Assembly: GCF_014648915.1 (NCBI RefSeq)
Contig: NZ_BMSA01000009.1
Location: 62,001 to 126,000 of the forward strand
Length of the DNA: 64,000 nucleotides
Origin: Streptomyces phaeofaciens
GTDB lineage: Bacteria; Actinomycetota; Actinomycetes; Streptomycetales; Streptomycetaceae
Direction: 5' to 3'
Part shown: one piece after another, positions 30,339-38,123 of the stretch
Numbering within the stretch: position 1 is the first letter of the stretch
How the letters are laid out: each line of letters opens with the position of its first letter
The notes under the pieces: generated by a model
What the model was told of the DNA's origin: nothing
Databases searched by the model: none
The model's input: only the letters and a program-made list of their open reading frames with translations
Translations under genes and position numbers: made by a program

Positions 30339-31301
30339 ATGGCTGAAGTCCTCGTCTACGTCGACCACGTGGACGGTGCCGTCCGCAAGCCGACCCTCGA
30401 GCTGCTGACCCTCGCCCGCCGCATCGGCGAGCCCGTCGCCGTCGCCCTCGGCGCCGGTGCCGAGAACACCGCCGCCGCGCTCGCCGAGCACGGCGCCGTC
30501 AAGGTCCTCACCCACGACGCCTCCGAGTACGCCGACTACCTCGTCGTACCGAAGGTCGAGGCGCTCCAGGCCGCCGTCGAGGTGGTGTCCCCGGCCGCCG
30601 TGCTCGTCCCGTCCTCCGCCGAGGGCAAGGAGATCGCCGCCCGCCTGGCGCTGCGCATCGGCTCCGGCATCATCACCGACGCCGTCGACCTCGAGGCCGG
30701 CGACGAGGGCCCGGTGGCCACCCAGTCGGTGTTCGCCGCGTCCTTCACCACCAAGTCCCGTGTCTCCAAGGGCGTCCCGGTCATCACCGTCAAGCCCAAC
30801 AGCGCGGCGGTCGAGGCCGCCCCGGCCGCCGGCGCGGTCGAGGCCCTCGCGGTGACCTTCTCCGAGAAGGCCACCGGCACCAAGGTCACCGGCCGCACGC
30901 CGCGTGAGTCGACCGGCCGCCCGGAGCTGACCGAGGCCGCGATCGTCGTCTCCGGCGGCCGTGGCGTCAACGGCGCCGAGAACTTCGCGATCATCGAGGC
31001 CCTCGCCGACTCCCTCGGCGCGGCCGTCGGCGCCTCCCGCGCCGCGGTGGACGCGGGCTGGTACCCGCACACCAACCAGGTCGGCCAGACCGGCAAGTCC
31101 GTCTCGCCGCAGCTCTACATCGCCAACGGCATCTCCGGCGCCATCCAGCACCGCGCCGGCATGCAGACCTCGAAGACCATCGTGGCCGTCAACAAGGACT
31201 CCGAGGCCCCGATCTTCGACCTGGTCGACTACGGCGTCGTCGGCGACCTGTTCGACGTCGTCCCGCAGCTCACCGAGGAGATCAACACCCGCAAGGGCTG
31301 A
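30339..31301 (+). CDS. etfA: Electron transfer flavoprotein alpha subunit
   Basis: This is the alpha subunit of electron transfer flavoprotein, 320 residues. The N-terminal domain starts VLVYVDHVDGAVRKPTLELL; the C-terminal FAD domain has the family signature LYIANGISGAIQHRAGMQTS, then VAVNKDSEAPIFDLVDYGVV. With EtfB it passes electrons to the quinone pool through an ETF dehydrogenase not found in this window. Ribosome site AGGAGAGCAATCCC precedes the ATG. A strong hairpin terminator follows the stop. Confidence 0.95.
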   Translation: MAEVLVYVDHVDGAVRKPTLELLTLARRIGEPVAVALGAGAENTAAALAEHGAVKVLTHDASEYADYLVVPKVEALQAAVEVVSPAAVLVPSSAEGKEIAARLALRIGSGIITDAVDLEAGDEGPVATQSVFAASFTTKSRVSKGVPVITVKPNSAAVEAAPAAGAVEALAVTFSEKATGTKVTGRTPRESTGRPELTEAAIVVSGGRGVNGAENFAIIEALADSLGAAVGASRAAVDAGWYPHTNQVGQTGKSVSPQLYIANGISGAIQHRAGMQTSKTIVAVNKDSEAPIFDLVDYGVVGDLFDVVPQLTEEINTRKG

Positions 31302-31317
31302 TCGCCGACCGGCTGTA

Positions 31318-31354
31318 CGAGGCCCCCGTGACCGCACCGGTCACGGGGGCCTCG
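31318..31354. terminator. Bidirectional hairpin terminator after etfA
   Basis: CGAGGCCCCCGTGACCG (31318-31334) pairs perfectly with CGGTCACGGGGGCCTCG (31338-31354) over 17 bp with a 3-nt loop. It lies between convergent etfA and the endonuclease-fold gene and should end both transcripts. Confidence 0.9.
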
Positions 31355-31360
31355 GCGCGT

Positions 31361-32272
31361 TCAGCCCAGGCTCAGCGACGCCAGCAGCGGCAGATGGTCG
31401 CTCGGGTACTGGCCGTCCACGGCGAACGTGTCGAGCCACGACCGGTGCACCGTGACACCGGGCGTCGCCAGGATCCAGTCGATCCGGTCCCCGTCGGGCC
31501 TCAGCGCCTGATACCCGTGGAACGTCCCGTACGCCGGTCCGCGCCGCCGCGCGGTGTCCCAGGTGTCGACGAGTCCGCAGGCCAGCAGCGTGTCGTAGGC
31601 CGTGCTGGCGTGGGCGGCGGCATTGAAGTCCCCGGTCAGCAGGACAGGCAGGTCCGGGCCGAGGCCGCGGATCCGTTCGGCGATCAGGGCGGCGGCACGC
31701 GAGCGCGCGTACGCGCCGCGGTGGTCGAGATGGGTGTTGAGGACGTGGAACTCCCGTCCCGCGTCGAGCCGGTCCCGGAAGCGGACCCGGGTGACCAGCC
31801 GGGGGAAGGCCCCGCCCCAGGTGCTGGATCCGGGCACGGTGGGCGTGTCGGAGAGCCGGAAGACATCGTGCTCGACCGGGTCGAGCCGGCGGACGTCGTA
31901 GTAGACGGCCGTGGACTCCTCGTTGCCGCTGCCGGGCGTGCCGATCCAGTCGTAGTGCGGCCCGAGGTCGGCCCAGACGTTCCGCAGCTGGGTGAACTGC
32001 CCCTCCTGGGTGCCGATCACCTGCGGGGCCGCCCGCCGCAGCAGCGTGCGCATGACCGGGCGGCGCAGCGGCCAGGGGTCCTTGGCGGCGGGGACGCGCA
32101 GGTTGAAGCTCATGACCTCCAACGGAGGTACCCGCCTCGCCCTCCTGCGGGGCGCGGAGCTCTCGTGACGGGCCGCGGACGACCCGGCCGTGCCGAGCAG
32201 GGGCACGGCGGCCGCGGCGGCCGCCAAGGTTCTCAGCCCGGCCCGCCGGGTCGGCCTCGCGTCACCCGTCAT
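31361..32272 (-). CDS. Exported endonuclease/exonuclease/phosphatase family protein
   Basis: This is a secreted hydrolase of the EEP superfamily, 303 residues, possibly a phosphodiesterase, sphingomyelinase or nuclease. A twin-arginine-like signal (TRRAGLRTLAAAAAAVPLLG) leads to the mature domain. Catalytic motifs are VMSFNLRV, IGTQEG (metal Glu), FHVLNTHLDHRG (His and Asp), VLLTGDFNA (Asp and Asn) and the final PSDHLPLLASL (Asp-His). ATG 32272 has GAGGGGGGATCC upstream. It ends at a strong terminator shared with etfA. Confidence 0.88.
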   Translation of the reverse strand: MTGDARPTRRAGLRTLAAAAAAVPLLGTAGSSAARHESSAPRRRARRVPPLEVMSFNLRVPAAKDPWPLRRPVMRTLLRRAAPQVIGTQEGQFTQLRNVWADLGPHYDWIGTPGSGNEESTAVYYDVRRLDPVEHDVFRLSDTPTVPGSSTWGGAFPRLVTRVRFRDRLDAGREFHVLNTHLDHRGAYARSRAAALIAERIRGLGPDLPVLLTGDFNAAAHASTAYDTLLACGLVDTWDTARRRGPAYGTFHGYQALRPDGDRIDWILATPGVTVHRSWLDTFAVDGQYPSDHLPLLASLSLG

Positions 32273-32412
32273 GGATCCCCCCTCGCCTCGTGAGCCAGGA
32301 TGAAGGTGAGCACGGCCGGTGCGGAAGGGGGTGCGGATGCGGAAGTGATCACAGCGGACCACGGCGTGGACAGGGTGTTGACCCGTCGGAAGGTCCACGG
32401 ATAGCTTCATTC

Positions 32413-32440
32413 TACGGATTGTTGATTCCGTACAGCGGAA
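32413..32440 (+). promoter_or_regulatory. Overlapping palindromes before the DUF6986 aldolase gene
   Basis: TACGGA (32413-32418) and TTCCGTA (32426-32432) bracket TTGTTGA; then TTCCG (32426-32430) and CGGAA (32436-32440) form a second inverted repeat. The central GATTGTTGATTCCG (32417-32430) is shared, at 13 of 14 positions, with 4137-4150 upstream of the purine permease. The site is 17-44 bp before the start codon. Confidence 0.55.
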
Positions 32441-32456
32441 AACAGGAGGGTGCGGG

Positions 32457-33761
32457 ATGGGTCAGGGCCAGCAGGAGACGGTCGCGACAAGCCTCGCGGG
32501 CGCCGTCAGCGAGGAGATCAGCGCCTCCCTCGCCCCGGTCGACGCCGAACTCGACCGCCGCTACCCCGGCGACCCCGGCACCCGCCAGCCCGTCCACACC
32601 GTCTACGTCCCCGGTGACGCCTTCGCCGCCGACACGATCCGCTCCTGGGGCGACCAGGCGCTCGCCGCCCTCGATGCGCACGCCCCCGACGCCGGCTCCT
32701 TCGCCGCCGTCCTCGGCCTCTCCGACGACCTCGCCGAGCCCGTGTACACGCGCGTGCGCGCCAAACTGGAGCGCGAGCCCGTCGAGGACCTGCGCGTCGA
32801 CTTCGAGGACGGCTACGGCCCCCGTCCGGACGCCGAGGAGGACGCGACCGCCGCCCGGGCGGCCCGGCTGGTGGCCGAGGCGTACACGAACGGCACGGCG
32901 GCCCCGTACATGGGCATCCGCATGAAGTGCATGGAGGCCGCCGTGCGCGACCGCGGCATCCGCACCCTCGACATCTTCCTCACCGGCCTGATGGAGGCGG
33001 GCGGCCTGCCCGACGGCCTGGTGCTGACCCTGCCGAAGGTCACCTATCCCGAACAGGTCACCGCCATGGTCCGGCTCCTGGAGGCCTTCGAGAAGGCGCG
33101 CGGGCTGGACGCCGGGCGGCTCGGCTTCGAGATCCAGATCGAGACCAGCCAGGCCATCCTCGCCGCCGACGGCACCGCCACCGTCGCCCGGATGATCCAG
33201 GCGGCCGAGGGCCGCGCCACCGGTCTGCACTACGGCACCTTCGACTACAGCGCCTGCCTCGGCGTGTCGGCCGCCCACCAGGCCAGCGACCACCCGGCCG
33301 CCGACCACGCCAAGGCGATCATGCAGGTCGCCGCGGCCGGCACCGGCGTACGCGTCTCGGACGGCTCCACGAACGTGCTGCCCGTGGGCCCCACCGAGCG
33401 GGTCCACGACGCCTGGCGGCTGCACTACGGCCTCACCCGGCGCGCCCTGGCCCGCGCCTACTACCAGGGCTGGGACATGCACCCCGGACACATCCCCACC
33501 CGTTACGCGGCCGTCTTCGCCTTCTACCGCGAGGGCTTCGCGCAGGCGGCCGAGCGGCTGTCCCGGTACGCCGGCCGGGAAGGCGGCGACGTGATGGACG
33601 AGCCGGCCACCGCGAAGGCCCTCGGCGGCTATCTCCTGCGCGGCCTGGACTGCGGGGCGCTCGACCTCGCAGAGGTGACCGGTGCGACCGGGCTGACCCG
33701 GGCGGCCCTGGAGGGCTTCGCGGCACCTCGGCGAGGCGATCTCACGGCCTCGGCGCAGTAG
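32457..33761 (+). CDS. DUF6986 family aldolase (HpcH/CitE-like)
   Basis: This 434-residue cytosolic protein has a CitE/HpcH-like TIM-barrel pattern: VHTVYVPGDAFAADTI, LRVDFEDGYGPRP (metal Glu and Asp), YMGIRMKCME, LVLTLPKVTYPEQV, LGFEIQIETSQAIL (metal Glu) and LHYGTFDYSACLGV. It should cleave or form a C-C bond in a 2-oxo-acid or CoA ester, but its reaction is unproven. The promoter shares an operator-like motif with the NCS2 purine permease at 2632, so a place in purine breakdown (glyoxylate or ureidoglycolate end) is my inference. Ribosome site ACAGGAGGG precedes ATG 32457. Confidence 0.82.
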   Translation: MGQGQQETVATSLAGAVSEEISASLAPVDAELDRRYPGDPGTRQPVHTVYVPGDAFAADTIRSWGDQALAALDAHAPDAGSFAAVLGLSDDLAEPVYTRVRAKLEREPVEDLRVDFEDGYGPRPDAEEDATAARAARLVAEAYTNGTAAPYMGIRMKCMEAAVRDRGIRTLDIFLTGLMEAGGLPDGLVLTLPKVTYPEQVTAMVRLLEAFEKARGLDAGRLGFEIQIETSQAILAADGTATVARMIQAAEGRATGLHYGTFDYSACLGVSAAHQASDHPAADHAKAIMQVAAAGTGVRVSDGSTNVLPVGPTERVHDAWRLHYGLTRRALARAYYQGWDMHPGHIPTRYAAVFAFYREGFAQAAERLSRYAGREGGDVMDEPATAKALGGYLLRGLDCGALDLAEVTGATGLTRAALEGFAAPRRGDLTASAQ

Positions 33762-33763
33762 TC

Positions 33764-33781
33764 ACGGCCCCGCGGGGCCGT
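33764..33781. terminator. Perfect short hairpin between convergent genes
   Basis: ACGGCCCC pairs with GGGGCCGT around GC, right after the aldolase stop and 7 bp before the convergent VOC gene ends. It probably terminates both. Confidence 0.6.
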
Positions 33782-33787
33782 CGGGGG

Positions 33788-34177
33788 CTACTGCTCGGGG
33801 AACTCGTACGGGCGCGTGATGATCTCCATCCCGTGCCCGGCGGGGTCCATGAAGTACAGGCCCCGGCCGCCGTGATGGTGGTTGATCTCGCCCGGCCGCC
33901 TGCCCTGCGGATCCGCGAAGTACGTGATCCCGGCCCGGGTGATCCGCTCGAAGGCCGCGTCGAACTCGTCGTCGGAGACGAGGAACGCGTAGTGCTGCAT
34001 GACGATCGACTCCGCCGGGACGGCGGCGAAGTCCAGGGTGACGCCGTTCGCGGTGCCGACCGGGACGAACGGGCCCCATGCGGTCCCGACCTCGAGTCCG
34101 AGGACGTGGGCGAGGAATGCGGCGGACTCCCGGTTGTCACGGGAGTGGACGATGGTGTGATTCAGCTCGACTGACAT
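33788..34177 (-). CDS. VOC family protein (extradiol-dioxygenase-like)
   Basis: This 129-residue glyoxalase-fold protein begins MSVELNHTIVHSRDNRESA and has two candidate metal His (LNHTIV and MQHYAFLV) plus Glu in GHGMEIITRPY. NHHHGGRGLYFMDPAGHGME is typical of bleomycin-resistance/dioxygenase-like VOC proteins. GGAGG lies 10 nt before ATG 34177. Substrate unknown. A MITE lies about 90 bp upstream. Confidence 0.83.
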   Translation of the reverse strand: MSVELNHTIVHSRDNRESAAFLAHVLGLEVGTAWGPFVPVGTANGVTLDFAAVPAESIVMQHYAFLVSDDEFDAAFERITRAGITYFADPQGRRPGEINHHHGGRGLYFMDPAGHGMEIITRPYEFPEQ

Positions 34178-34264
34178 GTGTGGAATGCCTCCGTAAGGCA
34201 AACTCACGGGCACCTCCATGCCTCACCCGGACGGTGACCGACACGCGATGCCGTGCCAGGATCC

Positions 34265-34536
34265 TAGGGCCTCTCTTTCGGATCTTGCCGGGGGTCGCGG
34301 GGTCTGGCACGCACTCCCCCAGAGGGGGGACCCCCAGCGGCGTTGTCGTCGGTTGTCAACGTCCCCCAGCCTCCGGCCGGGGGTGCCCCCACCGCGTTGC
34401 CGCCCTCCTCCGCCTTGCAGCTGCACGCTCCCCCACTCTCGGCTTCGCTCGAGCGGGAGGGGCTCCCACGACCCCGCTCGGCCCCTCTGGCAACTCCCGC
34501 GGACCGGAGCCGGCCTGATCCGAAAGACAGGCCCTA
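34265..34536. mobile_element. MITE copy 1, about 268 bp, at CTAG
   Basis: The ends GGGCCTCTCTTTCGGATC (from 34267) and its inverse GATCCGAAAGACAGGCCC (to 34534) match at 17 of 18 positions, and both ends are bordered by TA within CTAG. There is no transposase ORF. The central ~190 bp is a near-identical inverted copy of the element at 53927-54193. The right CTAG supplies the stop codon of the gene at 34534-35271. The remaining 85 bp to the VOC start hold nothing else clear. Confidence 0.85.
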
Positions 34537-35271
34537 GCCACAACGCAGCCGTTCCAGCCCGGAGTTCGTCACCCACTTCTCCTTCGCGAACAGACGTGTA
34601 CCCCACGCGCAGAGCCGCGCGTCGGCCCGCGCCCGGGCCGCGAACTCCTCCGGGGTCACCCCGAACCTTCGCCGCAACTCCACCGATCCCGCCAGGAGTT
34701 CGGCGATCAGCGGGCGCTGGCCGGGATGGCTGCGCGCCAAGCCGCTCCCGTTGTGCAGCACGCCATGGCGATTCACGTACGAGAACACCTCGGGAAGCGT
34801 CTCGCCGTTGTCCAGCTCGACACGGAACCGCGGGGCGGGCAGCCGGACCCGGTCGAAGTTCGGCTCCGTGGCGTCGACGCGGGCGAGCTGGTCGTCGTCC
34901 AGCCAGATGACGAACAACTCCCGTGAGACCTCGGGGGCGACGACGGGGGAGGCGGACACGTACCCGTGGAGGCTGATGTGCGCGGAGACGCCGACGTCGA
35001 TGCCGGTGACCCGGGCCCTCACCATCGGGACGGGTGAGCCGGCCCCCGGCGCGGCCAGCTTGTGGCGCAGCTGGGCGGGGCTGGCGTTGGAACCGACGGC
35101 CAGGACCGGGGCGCGGCCGGGGTGCGTGAGGCGGTCCAGCGGAAGCAGCAGATCGCCGTCCAGCAGCCCCGACTCGGCGGGCCAGGCTCCGGGGTAGGAC
35201 AGCGGACGGTCACGCGGCGCGTCGGCCAGGCCCAACGCCTCCAGTGTGCGGTGCTCGTGACTCTCGGCCAT
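34534..35271 (-). CDS. Hypothetical protein with a YGSN-like loop (gamma-glutamylcyclotransferase fold?)
   Basis: This 245-residue cytosolic protein is not firmly recognised. The strand-loop PVLAVGSNASPAQLRHKL resembles the YGSN substrate loop of gamma-glutamylcyclotransferase-fold proteins, and HGYVSASPVVAPEVSRELFV fits the following strands; a fold match is only suggested. The stop codon TAG (34536-34534) is formed by the CTAG at the MITE border, with its final G belonging to the element. The gene follows the LacI gene with a 6-bp gap and is probably in its operon. The start ATG 35271 has GAGACGAG upstream. Confidence 0.72.
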   Translation of the reverse strand: MAESHEHRTLEALGLADAPRDRPLSYPGAWPAESGLLDGDLLLPLDRLTHPGRAPVLAVGSNASPAQLRHKLAAPGAGSPVPMVRARVTGIDVGVSAHISLHGYVSASPVVAPEVSRELFVIWLDDDQLARVDATEPNFDRVRLPAPRFRVELDNGETLPEVFSYVNRHGVLHNGSGLARSHPGQRPLIAELLAGSVELRRRFGVTPEEFAARARADARLCAWGTRLFAKEKWVTNSGLERLRCG

Positions 35272-35277
35272 CTCGTC

Positions 35278-36315
35278 TCAGTCCGCCGGGGGCAGCTCGC
35301 CCGAGCCGCGGGCGATCAGCCGGGTCGGCAGCTCGATCCGTTCGGGGGTGGCGAGGCCGCCCTCCAGCTGCCGGAACAGCCGCTCCGCCGCCGTACGGCC
35401 GAGCGCGGCCGCGTCCTGGGCGACCACGGTGACGCCGGGCTGGAGCAGGTCGGCCAGCTCCAGATCGTCGAAGGCCACCAGGGCGACCGGACGCGTCCGC
35501 TCCGCGAGTACCCGGATCACGGTGACCGTCACCCGGTTGTTGCCGGAGAAGACGGCCGTGACCGGCTCGGGCCCGGACAGCATCTCCTCGGCCGCGTGGC
35601 GCACCCGCTGCGGATCGGTGGCGCCCAGCGACATCCAGGCGTCCTCGACGGGTATCCCGGCGTCCTGCATCGCGGTCCGGTAGCCGCGCAGCCGCTCCGC
35701 CGCGGTGTGGATGCGCGGCATGTCGCCGATGAAGCCGATCCGGCGGTGCCCGCGCGCGATCAGATGGGCGACCCCCTCGCGGGCGCCGCCGTAGTTGTCC
35801 GACAGGACGCAGTCGGCGTCGATCCGCCCGGCCGGGCGGTCGACGAAGACCGTGGCCACGCCCGCCTTGATCTCCGGCTCCAGATAACGGTGGTCGTCCC
35901 CTGCCGGGATCACCACGAGCCCGTCCACCCGGCGGGCGCACAGCGCCAGCGCCAGTTCCTGCTCGCGCTCCGGGTCCTCGGCGCTGGAGCCGTTGATGAG
36001 CAGCGTGCCGTGGGCGCGGGCCACCTCCTCCACGGCGCGGCTGAGGGCGCCGTAGAACGGGTCGGCGAGGTCCTCGAGGACCAGGCCGATGCTCGCCGTG
36101 CGGCCCTTGCGCAGGACGCGCGCGCTGTCGTTGCGGCGGAAGCCCAGCGCCTCGATGGACTCCTGGACGCGCCGCTCGGTCTCGGGGGTGACCCCCGGCT
36201 CGCCGTTCACCACACGCGAGACCGTCTTGAGGCCCACTCCGGCGCGGGCGGCGACGTCCTTCATGGTCGGACGGTTGCCGTAGCGGCTGTCGGGGCGGCG
36301 GGGCGTCTCGGGCAC
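35278..36315 (-). CDS. LacI family transcriptional regulator
   Basis: This sugar-responsive repressor has 345 residues. The helix-turn-helix PTMKDVAARAGVGLKTVSRV begins about residue 17, with the hinge helix NDSARVLRKGRTASIGLV, then a periplasmic-binding-protein-like sensor with LVLEDLADPFYGALSRAVEE and RRIGFIGDMP. The GTG at 36315 is preceded by AGGACA; a later ATG at 36264 is possible. The palindrome GACAACGTTGTC at 36437 lies between this gene and the divergent ROK kinase and is its probable operator. It likely represses both directions until a sugar or sugar phosphate binds. Confidence 0.9.
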   Translation of the reverse strand: MPETPRRPDSRYGNRPTMKDVAARAGVGLKTVSRVVNGEPGVTPETERRVQESIEALGFRRNDSARVLRKGRTASIGLVLEDLADPFYGALSRAVEEVARAHGTLLINGSSAEDPEREQELALALCARRVDGLVVIPAGDDHRYLEPEIKAGVATVFVDRPAGRIDADCVLSDNYGGAREGVAHLIARGHRRIGFIGDMPRIHTAAERLRGYRTAMQDAGIPVEDAWMSLGATDPQRVRHAAEEMLSGPEPVTAVFSGNNRVTVTVIRVLAERTRPVALVAFDDLELADLLQPGVTVVAQDAAALGRTAAERLFRQLEGGLATPERIELPTRLIARGSGELPPAD

Positions 36316-36436
36316 GATGCGGTGTCCTGTCCTGTCGTCCACGGGAGGCCGGCCACGCCTCTTCCACAGAATGTTGCGAGGGGGCTGCGCGGGTCCCTGG
36401 GGTTGTATGAGGATGTGGCGTCGAGCATAGAGCCTG

Positions 36437-36448
36437 GACAACGTTGTC
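36437..36448. promoter_or_regulatory. LacI operator GACAACGTTGTC
   Basis: This perfect 12-bp palindrome with central CG (context TGGACAACGTTGTCAG) is of the class bound by Streptomyces LacI sugar regulators. It lies in the 234-bp divergent region of the LacI and ROK kinase genes, 102-113 bp before the kinase start. Confidence 0.75.
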
Positions 36449-36549
36449 AGATGCAGGGGACACTGTTCATCGCCCATCTTCGGCCCGCGTCCCCCAGCGC
36501 TGGACCGGCCGGACCTTTTCCATGGTTGACGGGGAGAACCGAGACCTTG

Positions 36550-37494
36550 ATGCAGACCGACCTCGTGGCCGCGCTCGACATCGGCGGTACCAAGATCGCC
36601 GGAGCGCTGGTGGACGGCGACGGCACGATCCTGTTGCGCGCGCAGCGGCCCACTCCCGCGCGGGAGAACGGCGACACGGTGATGCGTGCCGTCGAGGAGG
36701 TGCTGGCCGAGCTGACCGTGTCACCGCTGTGGCCGCGCGCCTACGCCCTCGGCATCGGCAGCGCGGGTCCCGTCGACGCCTCCGCCGGCACGGTCAGCCC
36801 GGTCAACGTGCCCGGCTGGCGCGACTATCCGCTGGTCGACCGGGTCCGGGCGGCGACCGGGAACCTGCCGGTCGAGCTGATCGGCGACGGCGTGGCGATC
36901 ACGGCGGCCGAGCACTGGCAGGGCGCCGCCCGCGGTCATGACAACGCGCTGTGCATGGTGGTCTCCACCGGGGTGGGCGGCGGCCTGGTCCTGGGCGGAC
37001 GGCTGCACGCGGGCCCCACCGGCAACGCGGGCCACATCGGCCACATCTGCGTCGAGCTCGACGGCGACCCCTGCCCGTGCGGCTCCCGGGGCTGCGTGGA
37101 GCGGATCGCCAGCGGGCCCAACATCGCCCGCCGGGCCCTGGAGAACGGCTGGCGGCCCGGCCCCGACGGCGACGCCTCCGCGGCCGCAGTGGCCGCCGCC
37201 GCCCGGGCCGGCGACCCGGTCGCGGTGGCCTCCTTCGAGCGTGCCGCCCAGGCCCTGGCCGCCGGCATAGCGGCCACCGCGACCCTCGTCGAGATCGACA
37301 TCGCGGTGATCGGCGGCGGCGTGGGCAAGGCGGGCGAGATCCTCTTCGCCCCGCTGCGCCGCTTCCTCGCCGACTACGCGACCCTTTCCTTCGTCCAGCG
37401 CCTGACCGTGGCCCCGGCCCGGATGGGCACGGACGCGGGCCTGGTGGGGGCGGCCGCGGCGGCCCTGGCGGGGGCGACGGCGGCACGGGTCTGA
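36550..37494 (+). CDS. ROK family sugar kinase (glucokinase-like)
   Basis: This cytosolic ATP-dependent sugar kinase has 314 residues. It has the ATP phosphate loop ALDIGGTKIAGALVDGDG, the substrate-binding PVNVPGWRDYPL and LIGDGVAITAAEHWQGA, the STGVGGGLVLGG motif, and the ROK zinc site GHIGHICVELDGDPCPCGSR with GC following. The likely role is to phosphorylate glucose, N-acetylglucosamine or another hexose. ATG 36550 is chosen; GGAG is 13 nt upstream, so the ribosome site is weak. Divergent from a LacI gene with a shared operator, it is the probable regulated target. Confidence 0.92.
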   Translation: MQTDLVAALDIGGTKIAGALVDGDGTILLRAQRPTPARENGDTVMRAVEEVLAELTVSPLWPRAYALGIGSAGPVDASAGTVSPVNVPGWRDYPLVDRVRAATGNLPVELIGDGVAITAAEHWQGAARGHDNALCMVVSTGVGGGLVLGGRLHAGPTGNAGHIGHICVELDGDPCPCGSRGCVERIASGPNIARRALENGWRPGPDGDASAAAVAAAARAGDPVAVASFERAAQALAAGIAATATLVEIDIAVIGGGVGKAGEILFAPLRRFLADYATLSFVQRLTVAPARMGTDAGLVGAAAAALAGATAARV

Positions 37495-37784
37495 ACCGGG
37501 CGGAGCAGGAACGTTCAGGCGGTTCGTGGGCGGACCGGCCGGCCGCAACCGGTCCGGCGGGCCGCTCGAACAGCCGGACGGGGCGGAGACGGAGCGCCGG
37601 GCGGGTCCCGACCGGGTCGCCCCGTCCTCCCCGGAATCATGGGCCCGTCGGTCCGGTCCCGCCCGCGATGTTCGGCCGCCCCCCGCTCCCCTCTCGGGGC
37701 GCGCCGCGCGCGGCGGCGTGGCATCGCGCGGCCCGGTGCGGGAAAACGCGTGACCCCGAGCCCGCTCGTGCAGTTGATCCGGGC

Positions 37785-37973
37785 ATGAAGAAGCGCAGCA
37801 TGCTCGCCATCGCCTCCCTGGCCACCGGATTCGTCGTCGCGGCGATCACCCCTTCGCACGGCCAGGGGGCCGATGACCTCGACGGTCTGAACGTGGGTGA
37901 CACCCTCAGCAGCCTCGACCACACGATCGCCAGCGAGAGTCTCGCCGTCGACGACGACGCGCTCGGGCAGTAG
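37785..37973 (+). CDS. Small secreted peptide
   Basis: This 62-residue ORF starts MKKRSMLAIASLATGFVVAA, a signal peptide with likely cleavage after PSHGQ-A, leaving a ~35-residue acidic peptide with the segment DLDGLNVGDTLSSLDHT. A strong G/C codon pattern and a perfect terminator 25 bp after the stop support a real gene. No clear ribosome site was found. Function is unknown; size and acidity suggest a secreted signalling or structural peptide. Confidence 0.6.
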   Translation: MKKRSMLAIASLATGFVVAAITPSHGQGADDLDGLNVGDTLSSLDHTIASESLAVDDDALGQ

Positions 37974-37997
37974 GGCCGACGCGACGCGAGAAGCCCC

Positions 37998-38036
37998 TGG
38001 CGCCGGTGTCCCGCGGGGAAGGGGGCACCGGCGCCA
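37998..38036 (+). terminator. Hairpin terminator after the small peptide gene
   Basis: TGGCGCCGGTG (37998-38008) pairs with CACCGGCGCCA (38026-38036), 11 bp with a 17-nt loop. Confidence 0.65.
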
Positions 38037-38123
38037 CCGCGTTCGTGCGCCCTCAACGGGAACTGGTTTCCATGGCAGGGTGGAGCGGGCAAGCCTCAGG
38101 GGGCCAACAGAAGAGGGGGAACC

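Noticed and set aside
34343..34537. Small ORFs inside the first MITE
   Set aside because: They are low complexity, follow the repeat sequence, and have no start signals; the element is noncoding.
36951..37973. 341-residue plus ORF ending in the small secreted peptide
   Set aside because: The front part is a frame-shadow of the ROK kinase; only the last 62 codons from 37785 look genuine.
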